DNA of 64,000 bases, taken from positions 1 to 64,000 of the forward strand of contig JAOTVX010000012.1 in assembly GCA_029863175.1 (NCBI GenBank), given 5' to 3'. The notes under the pieces are model-generated. The model searched no databases. It was given only the letters and a program-made list of their open reading frames with translations, and was not told the DNA's origin. Source of the stretch: Betaproteobacteria bacterium. GTDB lineage: Bacteria; Pseudomonadota; Gammaproteobacteria; Burkholderiales; SG8-41. The translations under genes and the position numbers were made by a program. Position 1 is the stretch's first letter. Each line of letters starts with the position of its first letter. Positions 33,198-41,933 of the stretch are shown piece after piece.

Positions 33198-34638
33198 AGC
33201 TTTTGATCTCTTTGGTCACCGGCTGCAATTCGAGCCGGTTGCGCCCCGCGAGCCAGCCCGGCAGGATCGCCGAGAACAACCCCGCCTTCCCGCCCGCACG
33301 CACCACCATCAATCCGTCCTCGTGGAACTTGGGGACCATTTCCTCGGCGCGGCTTGCCGGCACGCCTTCGCCCACGCCGTCGAGCCCGGCAAGAATCTCC
33401 CGGCCGGGACGGATCGTCGCTTCATAGAGCGCGCGCTCGATTCGCTTGCGATCCCATCCCGCCTCGCGATAGATGGCGTAGTGCTCCGGCGAGAGCACGA
33501 ATACCGCGCGCGCGCTCTGGGTCAGACGGGTGTGACCGATTTTGACGAGCGACATCCCGATCGATCGCGAGAGTCCTTCGGGCGTGCGCGACTTCTGGTC
33601 GACGAAAGCCTCTACGCCGTGGCCCTGGAACAGCGTCACCGTCGATGCGCCGCGCGGAAAACCCCGCGCCACGGACAGAGGCTCCCACTCGGGATCCGAT
33701 TCGTCCTCGGCGAAGCACAGGGTGAACTTGCTTGGCGCGCCCAGCGCAGCGCGATCAGCCTCGCCCGGACGGCCGCCGCCGACATTTTGCACGATGAGAT
33801 TGAGGGCACGCCCGATCGTGGCATTGGCGCGATTGCCCTGCCCTAACGCATTCATGCCGGAATTCATCCCGATGCGCTTCGCAACGGGCCCGTTTACGAT
33901 GATGATCGGGCTCGAGAAGTAGGTCGTGGCCAGCACGCCGTGCAGCGTAAAGACCGGCTCGAGCGCCGCCTCCAGCGCCGCGAGCAGCACCGGCAGATAC
34001 TCCGGCCTGCATCCTGCCATCACTGCGTTGATCGCGACTTTCTCGACCGTGCACTCAGCAAGATAGGGTGGAATCTTGCCGACGATTTCGTCCGAGCGGC
34101 GCTTTGTGCCGGTCAACATGCGCATTACCCGCACGTCGTTCGGCGGCGTGACCGGCAGGCCGTCGGCCCAGCCGCGCAGGAAGCAGATCTCTTCAGGGTC
34201 GTCGTGGTCGCCGTACTCGATCTTGCGCGCGGCGAGCAGCACGCCGCCCCGGTGCTTCGCCTCCAGCCGCTCGGCCACCCCGGGCTCGAGGGAGAGCGAG
34301 CCTCACCCGGGCTGGAACGCGGGCAGTCCCTCGCCCAGATCGCGAATGCCCGTCAGGCGCCGCCAGCCGTCCCGGTCCCATCCGACAACGCGCTCGGCCT
34401 CGCGACCTTGCGAGAAACGCACAAGAGTGGGTGTCGCCTCGATATTGTTGAGCCAGGACCGATCGAGCTCGCGGTCATCGACGATATTGGCGACCTCGCG
34501 TGGAAATCCCGGATCGTCCTGGGACACCACCTGGAATGCCGGCAAGGCACGCGCAGCTTGTTGCATCGCCGGCTCCACGAGCAAGCACGTCGGGCACGCG
34601 CGTTTGGAGAAGACCACCAGACCGTCGGTTACCAGCAT
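33118..34638 (-). CDS. Thioredoxin-fold / UGSC-partner fusion with in-frame UGA (predicted selenoprotein)
   Basis: One frame runs from ATG 34,638 to 33,118 with a single TGA at 34,303-34,305. Residues 1-111 are a thioredoxin-like domain with CxxC (FSKRACPTCLLVEP) and the cis-Pro region IEATPTLVRF. The sequence then reads ...GLPAFQPG-(TGA)-GSLSLEPGVAERL and continues through a 390-residue domain (WADGLPVTPPNDVRVMRML, AGCRPEYLPVLLAALEAAL, NVGGGRPGEADRAALGAP). Reading the TGA as Sec gives 506 residues with Sec112 followed by Gly-Ser. Conservation of the frame after the TGA argues against simple decay. The C-terminal tail KDTKDTKE comes from an intergenic repeat. The gene is upstream of, and co-directional with, the UGSC gene. 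Confidence 0.75.
34270..34290 (-). promoter_or_regulatory. Candidate SECIS element of the thioredoxin-fusion gene
   Basis: Twelve bases after the TGA the RNA can form CUCG-(A)-GCC-(CGGGGU)-GGC-CGAG, a 7-bp stem with one bulged A and an apical loop GGGGU. Loop position is about 21 bases from the UGA, within the range of bacterial SECIS elements. A competing hairpin GGCUCG/CGAGCC starts right after the UGA. Confidence 0.5.
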
Positions 34639-34838
34639 ATGAAAACAGCAGCGCGAATATTTTCGAAGGACTATAGTTTAACTCAACTTACTCCGGACGC
34701 TCCGCGCCGGATTAAGTCCGCCGATTCTGGCATGACTCACGGTAAACGGCGGCCGGCCGTGTTTCTATTTCGACAGCCGCACATTGCGACTCAACGGCGG
34801 GTACGGCATTCTTGCCCGAACGAACCTGACGGGCAGTC

Positions 34839-36185
34839 ATGAGCACTCACCAGACACCATCCCAGAAGGAATCCGAGACCGAAGCCCTTGCTCTAAAGGC
34901 TCTGCAACGCGGCGAGCTTGGTCGCGCGCACGAGCTGTGCGACGGAATGCTCGCCGACAAACCCGACAGTCCGGTCGGGTTACGGATCCTGGGCCTCGTC
35001 AACATGCTCGAACGGCGCTACGAGGCGGCGATCGACGCATTCATGCGGTCGGCGGAGTCGTTTCCCGAACTGGGAACGTTCATCAATCTGGCGACCTGCC
35101 AGACGAAAATCGGCGACCTGGAGCGCGCGCTCCACAGCAGCCAGGCCGCCGTCGCGATGGCGCCGGGATCGGTCCCGGCGAGACTCGGCCTGGCCAGGAC
35201 GCTGCAGGGGATGCGGCGCTTGGAGGAAGCCCTTGCCGAAGTCGAAGAGGTTGCGCGGTTGAGCCCGGGCAATCCGGCAGTGGCAATGCGCCGCGGCGCG
35301 ATCCACGCTCATCTTGGACACTATGACGCCGCCGAGCAGGATTTCGCTTTGGCCGCAGCGTCAAACGATACGCCGCAGTGCCGGGCCGTGCGGCTCAGTC
35401 AGGCGTTTTACAATACGCTGGGTGCGGCGACCGGCGATCGAGTACCCGAGCGCGCTCAGCTCATGAACATGGGCAGCAGCGAGGGCGCGCGCTACGTCGT
35501 TTACGTCGGCTGCACTGCCGAATACTTCTGCAAATACGGCGTCACCTTCGTCAATTCATACGCCGCGAATTCGGCTGTAGGGAATCTCCTGCACTTGCAC
35601 ATCGTCGACCCGCATGAGCGCTTCGGGAACGCACTGTCGAATATCGCCCGCCGCCTGCCCACGTTGAATCTGGTGGTGACCACGGAGCGCGCGCCCATCG
35701 ACGCCACAACAGATCCAGGTAACGCCAAGAGCTACTACGCCTGTGCCCGCTTCATTCAGCTGGCGGACCTCCTTGCACATTACGGCAGGCCCATCCTCTC
35801 CTTTGACGTCGATGCGGTAGTCGAGGCGCCGCTCGACCGGCTGGTGGACCACATCGGCAGCCACGACCTGGGTCTCGTCCTCCGGGAACCGATCGATTCC
35901 CCGTGGTGGGACATAATCGCCTACATCGTGGGTGTCCGGCCAACGCCGGCCGCGCTGGAGTACCTGCGCCGGGTTCGCAAGTACATCCTTCATTTCCTCG
36001 ACCGCCGGCAGATGCCGTGGGCTCTCGACCAGCTCTCTTTTTACTGCGTGCTGAAAATGATGGAGCGGTTCGACACGGCGCCAGCCGTTGCCTGGTTCCC
36101 CCGCGAGCTACAGGCAGTCACCTGGCAGATCGGGCAAGCCTATGACTACAAGCTGAGTGACGCGCGGGTCAGGCGTTATTCCTAG
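34839..36185 (+). CDS. TPR-repeat protein with glycosyltransferase-like C-terminal domain
   Basis: A 448-residue soluble protein. About residues 10-165 hold four or five tetratricopeptide repeats (LALKALQRGELGRAHELCDG; LGLVNMLERRYEAAIDAFMR; LGLARTLQGMRRLEEALAEV; RGAIHAHLGHYDAAEQDFAL). The rest resembles a GT-A fold: VVYVGCTAEYFCKYGVTFVN, a DxD-like ILSFDVDAVVEAPLDRL, and CARFIQLADLL. Neither an acceptor nor a sugar donor can be named. It stands alone on the plus strand, and its TAG stop lies at the edge of the hairpin-bounded element. Confidence 0.75.
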   Translation: MSTHQTPSQKESETEALALKALQRGELGRAHELCDGMLADKPDSPVGLRILGLVNMLERRYEAAIDAFMRSAESFPELGTFINLATCQTKIGDLERALHSSQAAVAMAPGSVPARLGLARTLQGMRRLEEALAEVEEVARLSPGNPAVAMRRGAIHAHLGHYDAAEQDFALAAASNDTPQCRAVRLSQAFYNTLGAATGDRVPERAQLMNMGSSEGARYVVYVGCTAEYFCKYGVTFVNSYAANSAVGNLLHLHIVDPHERFGNALSNIARRLPTLNLVVTTERAPIDATTDPGNAKSYYACARFIQLADLLAHYGRPILSFDVDAVVEAPLDRLVDHIGSHDLGLVLREPIDSPWWDIIAYIVGVRPTPAALEYLRRVRKYILHFLDRRQMPWALDQLSFYCVLKMMERFDTAPAVAWFPRELQAVTWQIGQAYDYKLSDARVRRYS

Positions 36186-36389
36186 CAGCCTGTCGGACTT
36201 GAAGTTCCGACAGGCTGCTTAAATGCAAAACCGCCCGCAGATTTACGACATAGCGAAGGACAAGACGTGTCTTTGCCTTTGAGGAGCGCTGAAGCAGGGC
36301 CGGATACAGGTATTTCGAATCCGAACCTGCCGTTTGCCTGCGGGCGGTTTTGCGTGAGGATTGTGTCGGTCTTTGACCGATACAATCCT
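36184..36389. repeat. Hairpin-bounded 206-bp element, copy 2 (inverted)
   Basis: The element starts with a 14-bp perfect stem AGCAGCCTGTCGGA/TCCGACAGGCTGCT (36,184-36,219), followed by GCAAAACCGCCCGCA (36,225-36,239) and its exact complement TGCGGGCGGTTTTGC (36,339-36,353), and ends with a stem AGGATTGTGTCGGT/ACCGATACAATCCT (36,357-36,389). It matches copy 1 in reverse orientation, including inner bases around GGATTCGAAATAC. Its two ends carry TAG, which supplies the stop codons of both convergent neighbouring genes. Confidence 0.88.
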
Positions 36390-36714
36390 AGCGCATTTTG
36401 GAGAAATCGGTGGGCTGAAGGATCGTCCGTGTGATCGAAGCGACGAGCGGTCCCGCCGCTTCGCTCTGGTCGCGGGCCGCGATCCACTCGCTATCCTTCT
36501 GGAAGGCAGCCGTCGCGCGCCCGCGGTGCGTCATGTCGTCCCACTGCAGGAGGTAGTAGAGATCGTTGGTGCTCTCGCCGATGTCCACGGTCCAGAATCC
36601 CATCGGGCGAATGTCGTGCTTTTCCCAGATGCGCACCGTGGTCTTGCGGAAGCGGTCCACGAGAGCGGGAAGCTTGCCGGGCATGGCATGGTAGACGCGT
36701 AGTTCGTATATCAT
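36388..36714 (-). CDS. NIPSNAP family protein
   Basis: A 108-residue protein of the NIPSNAP/dimeric alpha-beta barrel family: MIYELRVYHAMPGKLPALVD at the N-terminus, a heme- or substrate-site-like FWTVDIGESTNDLYYLLQWD in the middle and TRTILQPTDFSKMR at the end. GAGGAGG lies six bases before the ATG. The stop TAG belongs to the end of the neighbouring 206-bp element. Function unknown in bacteria. Confidence 0.88.
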   Translation of the reverse strand: MIYELRVYHAMPGKLPALVDRFRKTTVRIWEKHDIRPMGFWTVDIGESTNDLYYLLQWDDMTHRGRATAAFQKDSEWIAARDQSEAAGPLVASITRTILQPTDFSKMR

Positions 36715-36844
36715 TGTTGCCTCCTCGAGAAATGGGCGACCGAGTATACACTGACCGGCTCTTCCCCCGGTTTCGGAATGTGGACCGCTCCCCGGGAACG
36801 AATTCCGGCGCACCCGTTCTATACTGAGCAACAGGAACGGTGTC

Positions 36845-37762
36845 ATGAATAACGGAAGACGCCTGATATTGAAAGCGGCGGCAGCCATGGCGATATCCCC
36901 TAGCGCCCCGAAAAACGCGCTCTCCGCCTCCACCGTCGTGCAAAAGCGCGCCATTCCGCGCAGCGGGGAGCTGCTCCCGATCGTCGGCCTCGGCACCTGG
37001 CAGACCTTCGATGTGGATCCCGGCTCGCCGCGACGCCCGGAGCTCATGCAGGTTCTGCAGTTGCTCCCCGAGCTGGGTGGCAGCGTTGTCGACTCCTCGC
37101 CGATGTACGGCGAAGCGGAGCGTGTCGTAGGTGACCTGAGCGCCGAAGCCGGGCTGCGTGACCGGCTCTTCTTCGCCACCAAGGTCTGGACCAGCGGCCG
37201 AAACGCCGGGATCCGGCAGATGGAGGAATCATTCCGGCTCATGCGCACCGGCCGCATGGACCTCATGCAGGTGCACAACCTGGTCGACGTGGCGACGCAC
37301 ACCAAGACTCTGAAGGAATGGAAGGCGGCCGGTCGCATTCGCTACATAGGCATCACGCATTACCACTCCGGCGCCTTCGCAGAGCTCGAGCGGCTGGTAA
37401 AGACGCGCGAATACGACTTCGTGCAGTTCAACTACTCGATTGACGACCGCGCCGCGGAGTCCCGCTTGCTCCCGGCCTGCGCCGAGAGCGGAACCGCCGT
37501 GCTCATCAACCGCCCGTTTTCCCAAGCGGACCTGTTCGGCCAGGTCCGGGGCAAGACGTTGCCTCCCTGGGCAGCCGAATTTGATTGCCAGAGTTGGGCG
37601 CAATTCTTCCTGAAATACCTGTTGGGCCATCCGGCGGTGACCTGCGTGATACCTGGAACAAGTCGTACGCGGCATCTGCGGGACAATCTACAAGCCGGAA
37701 TGGGACGTCTGCCCGACGCCGCGACACGCCGCCGGATGGCGGAATATTTGGACCGGCTTTGA
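36845..37762 (+). CDS. Aldo/keto reductase with N-terminal Tat-like signal
   Basis: A 305-residue AKR. The catalytic tetrad is visible: Asp and Tyr in VVDSSPMYGEAERVVG, Lys in FFATKVWTSG, His in MDLMQVHNLVD. The C-terminus has the NADP-binding CVIPGTSRTRHLRDNL. The N-terminus NNGRRLILKAAAAMAISPSA resembles a twin-arginine export signal, which would place the enzyme in the periplasm; this is unusual for an NADPH enzyme but is seen in some Tat-exported AKRs. Its stop overlaps the start of the next gene (TTGA). Confidence 0.88.
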   Translation: MNNGRRLILKAAAAMAISPSAPKNALSASTVVQKRAIPRSGELLPIVGLGTWQTFDVDPGSPRRPELMQVLQLLPELGGSVVDSSPMYGEAERVVGDLSAEAGLRDRLFFATKVWTSGRNAGIRQMEESFRLMRTGRMDLMQVHNLVDVATHTKTLKEWKAAGRIRYIGITHYHSGAFAELERLVKTREYDFVQFNYSIDDRAAESRLLPACAESGTAVLINRPFSQADLFGQVRGKTLPPWAAEFDCQSWAQFFLKYLLGHPAVTCVIPGTSRTRHLRDNLQAGMGRLPDAATRRRMAEYLDRL

Positions 37763-38646
37763 CGCTGCTGCGCGCAACAATCCTGGCATGCGGCCTCGCG
37801 GTGCTCGCGGGATGCAGTACCGTGCGCGTAGGCTACAGCCAGCTCGATACCATCGCGGCGTGGACGACCGATCGCTACTTCGACCTCAACGAGCAGCAGA
37901 GGAAAGCGTTCAGGACCGGCTTCAGCCGCCTGCATGAATGGCACCGCTACGAGCAGCTCCCGGACTATGCGGAGTTTCTCACGCTGGCCAAGGCGCGGCT
38001 GGAGCGCGGGCTCAATGCCGGGGACGTCCACTGGTTCCTGGAAGGCATCAAGCAGCGCTACGCGATCATCGTGAACCGCGGAGCGGACGATGCGGCAGCG
38101 CTCCTGAGCACAATCACGCCCCGCCAGCTCGAAGTGGTGCAGGAGGGGTGGGAGGAAAACAACCGGCGCTTCGTGAGCGAGAACCAGCTCAACTCTAGCA
38201 TCGAGGAGCAGCGGCGCGTGAGCTCGCAGCGGACCATCGAGCGTTTTCGCGACTGGGTCGGCAGCCTTAGCACCGATCAGGAGCACATGATCCGCGCAAG
38301 CATCGAGACGATGGAAATGATCGGCCCGCTACGGCACCAGGACCGGTTGCGCCGCCAGCGCGAGTTCCTGCAGTTGATGCAGCTGCGGGGAGAGCCCGGG
38401 GTTTTCAGGGAGAAATTGCGGCTCTGGCTCATCCACTGGGACGCGGGCCGCTCGCCGGAGTATGAGCGCGTCTCTGCCCGGTCGCGCGCGCAGCGTATCG
38501 CCCTGCTACTCGCGGTCGACCGCTCGCTGACGCCGCACCAGCGCGCGACAGCGGTTCACCGGCTGCAGGGCTATATCGACGACTTCCGGGCACTGGCCGA
38601 ACGGCCGGGCGCGCAGGCCGCCGTTGTGCCGCAGGAACGGCGATGA
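37759..38646 (+). CDS. DUF6279-like lipoprotein
   Basis: A 295-residue protein beginning TLLRATILACGLAVLAGC: a lipoprotein signal with lipobox LAGC at about residue 19, so it is anchored in the envelope. The mature part is highly helical and charged (ERGLNAGDVHWFLEGIKQRYA; LEVVQEGWEENNRRFVSENQ), consistent with DUF6279. The start is TTG overlapping the TGA of the AKR gene; no later Met keeps the lipobox. The function is unknown. Co-transcription with the AKR gene is certain from the overlap. Confidence 0.78.
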   Translation: MTLLRATILACGLAVLAGCSTVRVGYSQLDTIAAWTTDRYFDLNEQQRKAFRTGFSRLHEWHRYEQLPDYAEFLTLAKARLERGLNAGDVHWFLEGIKQRYAIIVNRGADDAAALLSTITPRQLEVVQEGWEENNRRFVSENQLNSSIEEQRRVSSQRTIERFRDWVGSLSTDQEHMIRASIETMEMIGPLRHQDRLRRQREFLQLMQLRGEPGVFREKLRLWLIHWDAGRSPEYERVSARSRAQRIALLLAVDRSLTPHQRATAVHRLQGYIDDFRALAERPGAQAAVVPQERR

Positions 38647-39150
38647 AGTGCCGAATGACGAGCGGTGATCGACACGCTGAAGCTTCACCGCCAAGAGCGC
38701 GGAGGACGTTAAGGCAAGGAACAGCCTCACCGCCAAGGACGCGAAGACAACGCCAAGGGCTGCATACAGGGGAGCCGGTGGTCCGGACACCCCGGACAGA
38801 CATACCGCGTTTTTGAATTCTTATACGCCCCGAAGCCGGGTCGGACCAGCGCAACGTGTTGATTCACGGAGGCAACAGCGCAAGCTAAGGTCGCCCAAGA
38901 GGCTTAGAGGCGCGTTATTAGGGACAATATTGACGCTCTAAGGAAACCGACGCCATGCACCGTGCCGCCATCGGCGGGGCGGGAGACACGCACAGGCTAC
39001 GGGAGCCGGAGAATCGTTATACGCCCGTTCTTCCCACAAAAACTGGCTCGCTTAGGCCCGACAACCGCACTTTCTTAAGCGGAAAACTTTAGCGATGCAG
39101 AGACTTGCCGTGGTCCGACCCAGGCTTCAAGACGCTGGGCCACCAGCGGC
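38647..39150. other. 500-bp gap with one short-unit repeat
   Basis: At 38,683-38,762 lie TTCACCGCCAAGAGCGCGGAGG and CTCACCGCCAAGGACGCGAAG with a 10-base rhythm, the one-sided version of the intergenic repeats. From 38,770 to 39,150 nothing recognisable was seen: no open frame with gene-like composition and no tRNA-like cloverleaf. Confidence 0.5.
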
Positions 39151-40365
39151 TCATGCAGCCTGGCGCGTGTTTTTCTTGATGAATTCGACCATGCGCGCTA
39201 CCCCCTGCTCGATCGCCTGTTTCGAGGCCGCGTAGGAAAAGCGCACATGCTGTCCTTCTTCCGGCACCCGCGATCCGAAATGGATGTCGGCCAGAATCGC
39301 CACGCCCTCCTCGTTCAGCAGGCGCTTTCTGAACTCCTCGGAGTCGGCGACGCCGATCATCCTGCAGGCTTCCGTGACGTTAGGCCAGGCATAAAATGCT
39401 CCGCCCGGGTTGCGGCAGGTCACCCCCGGCACTTTGTTGAGCAGGTCGACGATCAGGTCGCGCCGCTCGAGAAAGCTTGCGCGCATCATCGCCGCCGCGT
39501 CCTGCGGGCCGGTGATCGCTTCCAGCGCCGCCCACTGCGAGATCTGCGAGGCGCAGGACTCGGTGTTGGTGATCCAGCGCGCGAACACCGGCGCGAGCGC
39601 CGGGTTGGCGGTGAAGCCGATGCGCCAGCCGGTCATCGCCCAGGTCTTGGAGGCACCGTCGGAAATGATGGTGCGCTCGTACATCCCAGGCAGTTGCGCG
39701 ATGGAAAAGAATTCGCCCGTGTAGCAAAGCCGGGAGTAGATTTCGTCGGCGTAGATCCACACCTGCGGGTGCTTGCGCAGGATCGCCGCGATTGCTTCCA
39801 GGTCCTGGCGCGACAGCAGGCCTCCGGTGGGATTATGCGGGTAATTCAGGATCAGGAGCCGAGTCTTCGGCGTGATCAGCCGCTCGAGCTCCGCCGGGTC
39901 GAAGGCGAAGTCGCGCGCCTCGTGCAGGTGGATCGGCACGGGCTTGGCGCCGTTGGCGAGGATCTGCGACTCGTAGATCGGAAAACCCGGGTTGGGGTAG
40001 ATCACTTCGTCGCCCGCGCCGTGGTCGGTGGTGGACAGGATCGCATAGGCGATGAAGGGTTTTGCCCCTGCCCCCACTACCACGTCCTCGGGCCGGATCG
40101 GCACGCCGCCGCGCATGCCCGCCATGTACGTTGCGGCGGCCGCGCGCAGCTCGTCGATGCCGGCCGACGGCGTATAGCCGTGCTTGCCGCCCTGGATGGC
40201 GCGAATCGCCGCCGCCTGCACGTTGTCCGGCGCCGGAAAATCAGGCTGCCCGATGCAAAAACTGATGATGTCCTTGCCCTCGCGCGCAAGCGCGTTGACT
40301 TCGGCGAGGACGACGAAGGCGTTTTCAGTGCCCAGGCTCCGGGCACGGCGGCTGATGTCGGGCAT
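39151..40365 (-). CDS. Class I/II PLP-dependent aminotransferase
   Basis: A 404-residue fold-type I aminotransferase. Motifs are IISFCIGQPDFPAPDNV at the N-terminus, NYPHNPTGG, YADEIYSRLCYTGEF, and the PLP Lys in SDGASKTWAMTGWRIGF; the C-terminal Arg is in HVRFSYAASKQ. Sequence type is that of aspartate/alanine-like aminotransferases of the 1-gamma group. The ATG at 40,365 is preceded by AAGGGGG. The gene upstream on the opposite strand is a truncated corA. Confidence 0.94.
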   Translation of the reverse strand: MPDISRRARSLGTENAFVVLAEVNALAREGKDIISFCIGQPDFPAPDNVQAAAIRAIQGGKHGYTPSAGIDELRAAAATYMAGMRGGVPIRPEDVVVGAGAKPFIAYAILSTTDHGAGDEVIYPNPGFPIYESQILANGAKPVPIHLHEARDFAFDPAELERLITPKTRLLILNYPHNPTGGLLSRQDLEAIAAILRKHPQVWIYADEIYSRLCYTGEFFSIAQLPGMYERTIISDGASKTWAMTGWRIGFTANPALAPVFARWITNTESCASQISQWAALEAITGPQDAAAMMRASFLERRDLIVDLLNKVPGVTCRNPGGAFYAWPNVTEACRMIGVADSEEFRKRLLNEEGVAILADIHFGSRVPEEGQHVRFSYAASKQAIEQGVARMVEFIKKNTRQAA

Positions 40366-40411
40366 CTGTTCCCCCTTAGGCGCGCATTTTACAGTGCTGG
40401 AATTCCCGGCC

Positions 40412-40513
40412 ATGCTCGTCAATTGCACCGCCCACGAGGACGGGAAGAAACTCGCCGAAATCCACCAGCACAAAATGCGCAGCTACCTCGGCCGCCCGGG
40501 CTGCTTCATCTGA
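40412..40513 (+). pseudogene. CorA N-terminal fragment
   Basis: A 33-residue frame MLVNCTAHEDGKKLAEI...YLGRPGCFI matches the start of betaproteobacterial CorA magnesium transporters, which then normally continue into about 290 more residues. Here it stops at TGA (40,511) and the following 280 bp show no CorA sequence. It is a broken remnant at the edge of a region that carries cassette-like genes. Confidence 0.6.
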
Positions 40514-40796
40514 CGGATAGGCAAATTAATTCCGCCCGTGACCGGAGCATTGCCGGTCGCGTCGATTGCCGGACGATTCCGGAGTGTCGACGGGCTGCGC
40601 ACACGGGCATTGTGCATTCGGACTGTCTGGCGTGCAACGGCGGCTGCGTCGTAGCCGCTAGATTCCTCATCGACGCTGGGCAGTGTAGGCGGGAGAATTC
40701 TTTCCGCGTCTGTCTCTCGGCAAGGAGAGCAGATGCGGACATTGGCCCCTCCACCCCAGTCACATAACGCACGGTCACCGCCAAGGAGAACGAATC

Positions 40797-41024
40797 ATGG
40801 GCAACTTTATCAACTTCAATGAATTGCTGAAGTCGTTGGAAGTTGACGCGAGCACTGCGAGCGAGCCCGTTAAGCGAATGTTCATTTGTGACGGTCCCCA
40901 CCTCACAGCCAACATTTCAATGGGCATCGAAGGCGGTGGTACCTTGCATACTCAACCAGCACACGACGAAATCAACGCCGACTGCCGCCGGTGGGCCTTC
41001 GGCCCCAGCCGGCGCGGCCGGTAA
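40797..41024 (+). pseudogene. Truncated cupin-like gene
   Basis: About 55 residues (FINFNELLKSLEVDASTASE, FICDGPHLTANISMGIEGGG, HTQPAHDEI) look like the first strands of a cupin protein, with the metal-binding His pair at HTQPAHDE. After residue 59 the frame loses resemblance (NADCRRWAFGPSRRGR) and ends; the DNA there is GC-palindromic (GGGCCTTCGGCCC) and reaches a GTTAGGC core at 41,036. A strong ribosome binding site (AAGGAG) precedes the ATG. It seems cut by a cassette insertion. Confidence 0.55.
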
Positions 41025-41060
41025 ACTTGATCTCGTTAGGCGTCTCTGAGGTATGCAGAT

Positions 41061-41870
41061 ATGAGCAACGATCGACAAGGCGTCTGGTCAGGTGGCGAGG
41101 CCTATGAGCCATACGTAGGCCGCTGGAGCCGGCTGGTTGCGAGGCAGTTCCTGGATTGGCTTGGTGCGCCACCCGGTGCCGCATGGTTAGATTGTGGCTG
41201 TGGCACCGGAGCCCTCACGGAAACGATATTGTCTGTTTGCTCGCCATCGCGGGTTCACGGCATCGACCCCTCGGAGGGTTATTTGCGTGTCGCTCGAGTG
41301 AAGGTTCAGGACCCGCGAGCCCATTTCGAACAGGCTGACGCTCAAGACCTTCATGCAGAGGCAAATGCATACGACATGGTTGTCTCCGGATTGGTGCTCA
41401 ACTTCATTCCCGACAAAGCACGGGCCATGAGCCATCTGACCCGCGCCACGAAACCAGGTGGGCAAGTTGCGGCCTATGTCTGGGACTACACCGGTCGTAT
41501 GGAACTGATGCGCTACTTCTGGGATGCAGCGGTCGAGTTGAAGCCGGAGAATCGACACCTTGACGAGGGCGTTCGGTTCCCGCTATGTCAGCCCGATTCG
41601 CTGCTACAGCTATTCGAGGAGAGCGGTCTTACGCATGTCGAGGTGTCGCCCCTGGAAATCTCGACGCATTTCCAGAATTTCGACGACTACTGGACGCCTT
41701 TCCTGGGAGGGCAATTTCCGGCACCCGACTATGCGATGTCGCTGTCTGAAGTGGATCGCGCTAAACTCAGGGAGCGGATCCGTAGCCGCCTGCCCATCGA
41801 CAAGGACGGCTCGATCAAGATGGTTGCCCGGGCATGGAGTGTTCGTGGTGTCGTCGATACTGACGCCTAA
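41061..41870 (+). CDS. Class I SAM-dependent methyltransferase, cassette-like
   Basis: A 269-residue cytosolic methyltransferase. Motif I is WLDCGCGTGALTETIL, then GIDPSEGYLRVARVK, EQADAQDLHAEANAYDMVVSG, and TKPGGQVAAYVWDYTG. It resembles the Methyltransf_11/25 group. The codon use is less GC-rich than neighbouring genes. A GTTAGGC core lies 19 bases upstream of the start, and GCCTAAC (41,868-41,874) overlaps the stop, so the gene looks like an integron cassette. Substrate unknown. Confidence 0.83.
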   Translation: MSNDRQGVWSGGEAYEPYVGRWSRLVARQFLDWLGAPPGAAWLDCGCGTGALTETILSVCSPSRVHGIDPSEGYLRVARVKVQDPRAHFEQADAQDLHAEANAYDMVVSGLVLNFIPDKARAMSHLTRATKPGGQVAAYVWDYTGRMELMRYFWDAAVELKPENRHLDEGVRFPLCQPDSLLQLFEESGLTHVEVSPLEISTHFQNFDDYWTPFLGGQFPAPDYAMSLSEVDRAKLRERIRSRLPIDKDGSIKMVARAWSVRGVVDTDA

Positions 41871-41933
41871 CCAAGGCATCGGCGGCGACGAATAAGCGCT
41901 ATTCGTTCGCCCACAAACGGGACGGAGCGACGT

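Noticed and set aside
34303..34305. TGA in the thioredoxin-fusion gene as simple pseudogene stop
   Set aside because: Frame, composition and domain content continue unbroken on both sides, a SECIS-like hairpin follows, and the next gene has a TGA at the known UGSC site.
38770..39150. Possible tRNA gene or attachment site
   Set aside because: No cloverleaf, TTCRANY-type loop or CCA-like end could be found by eye.
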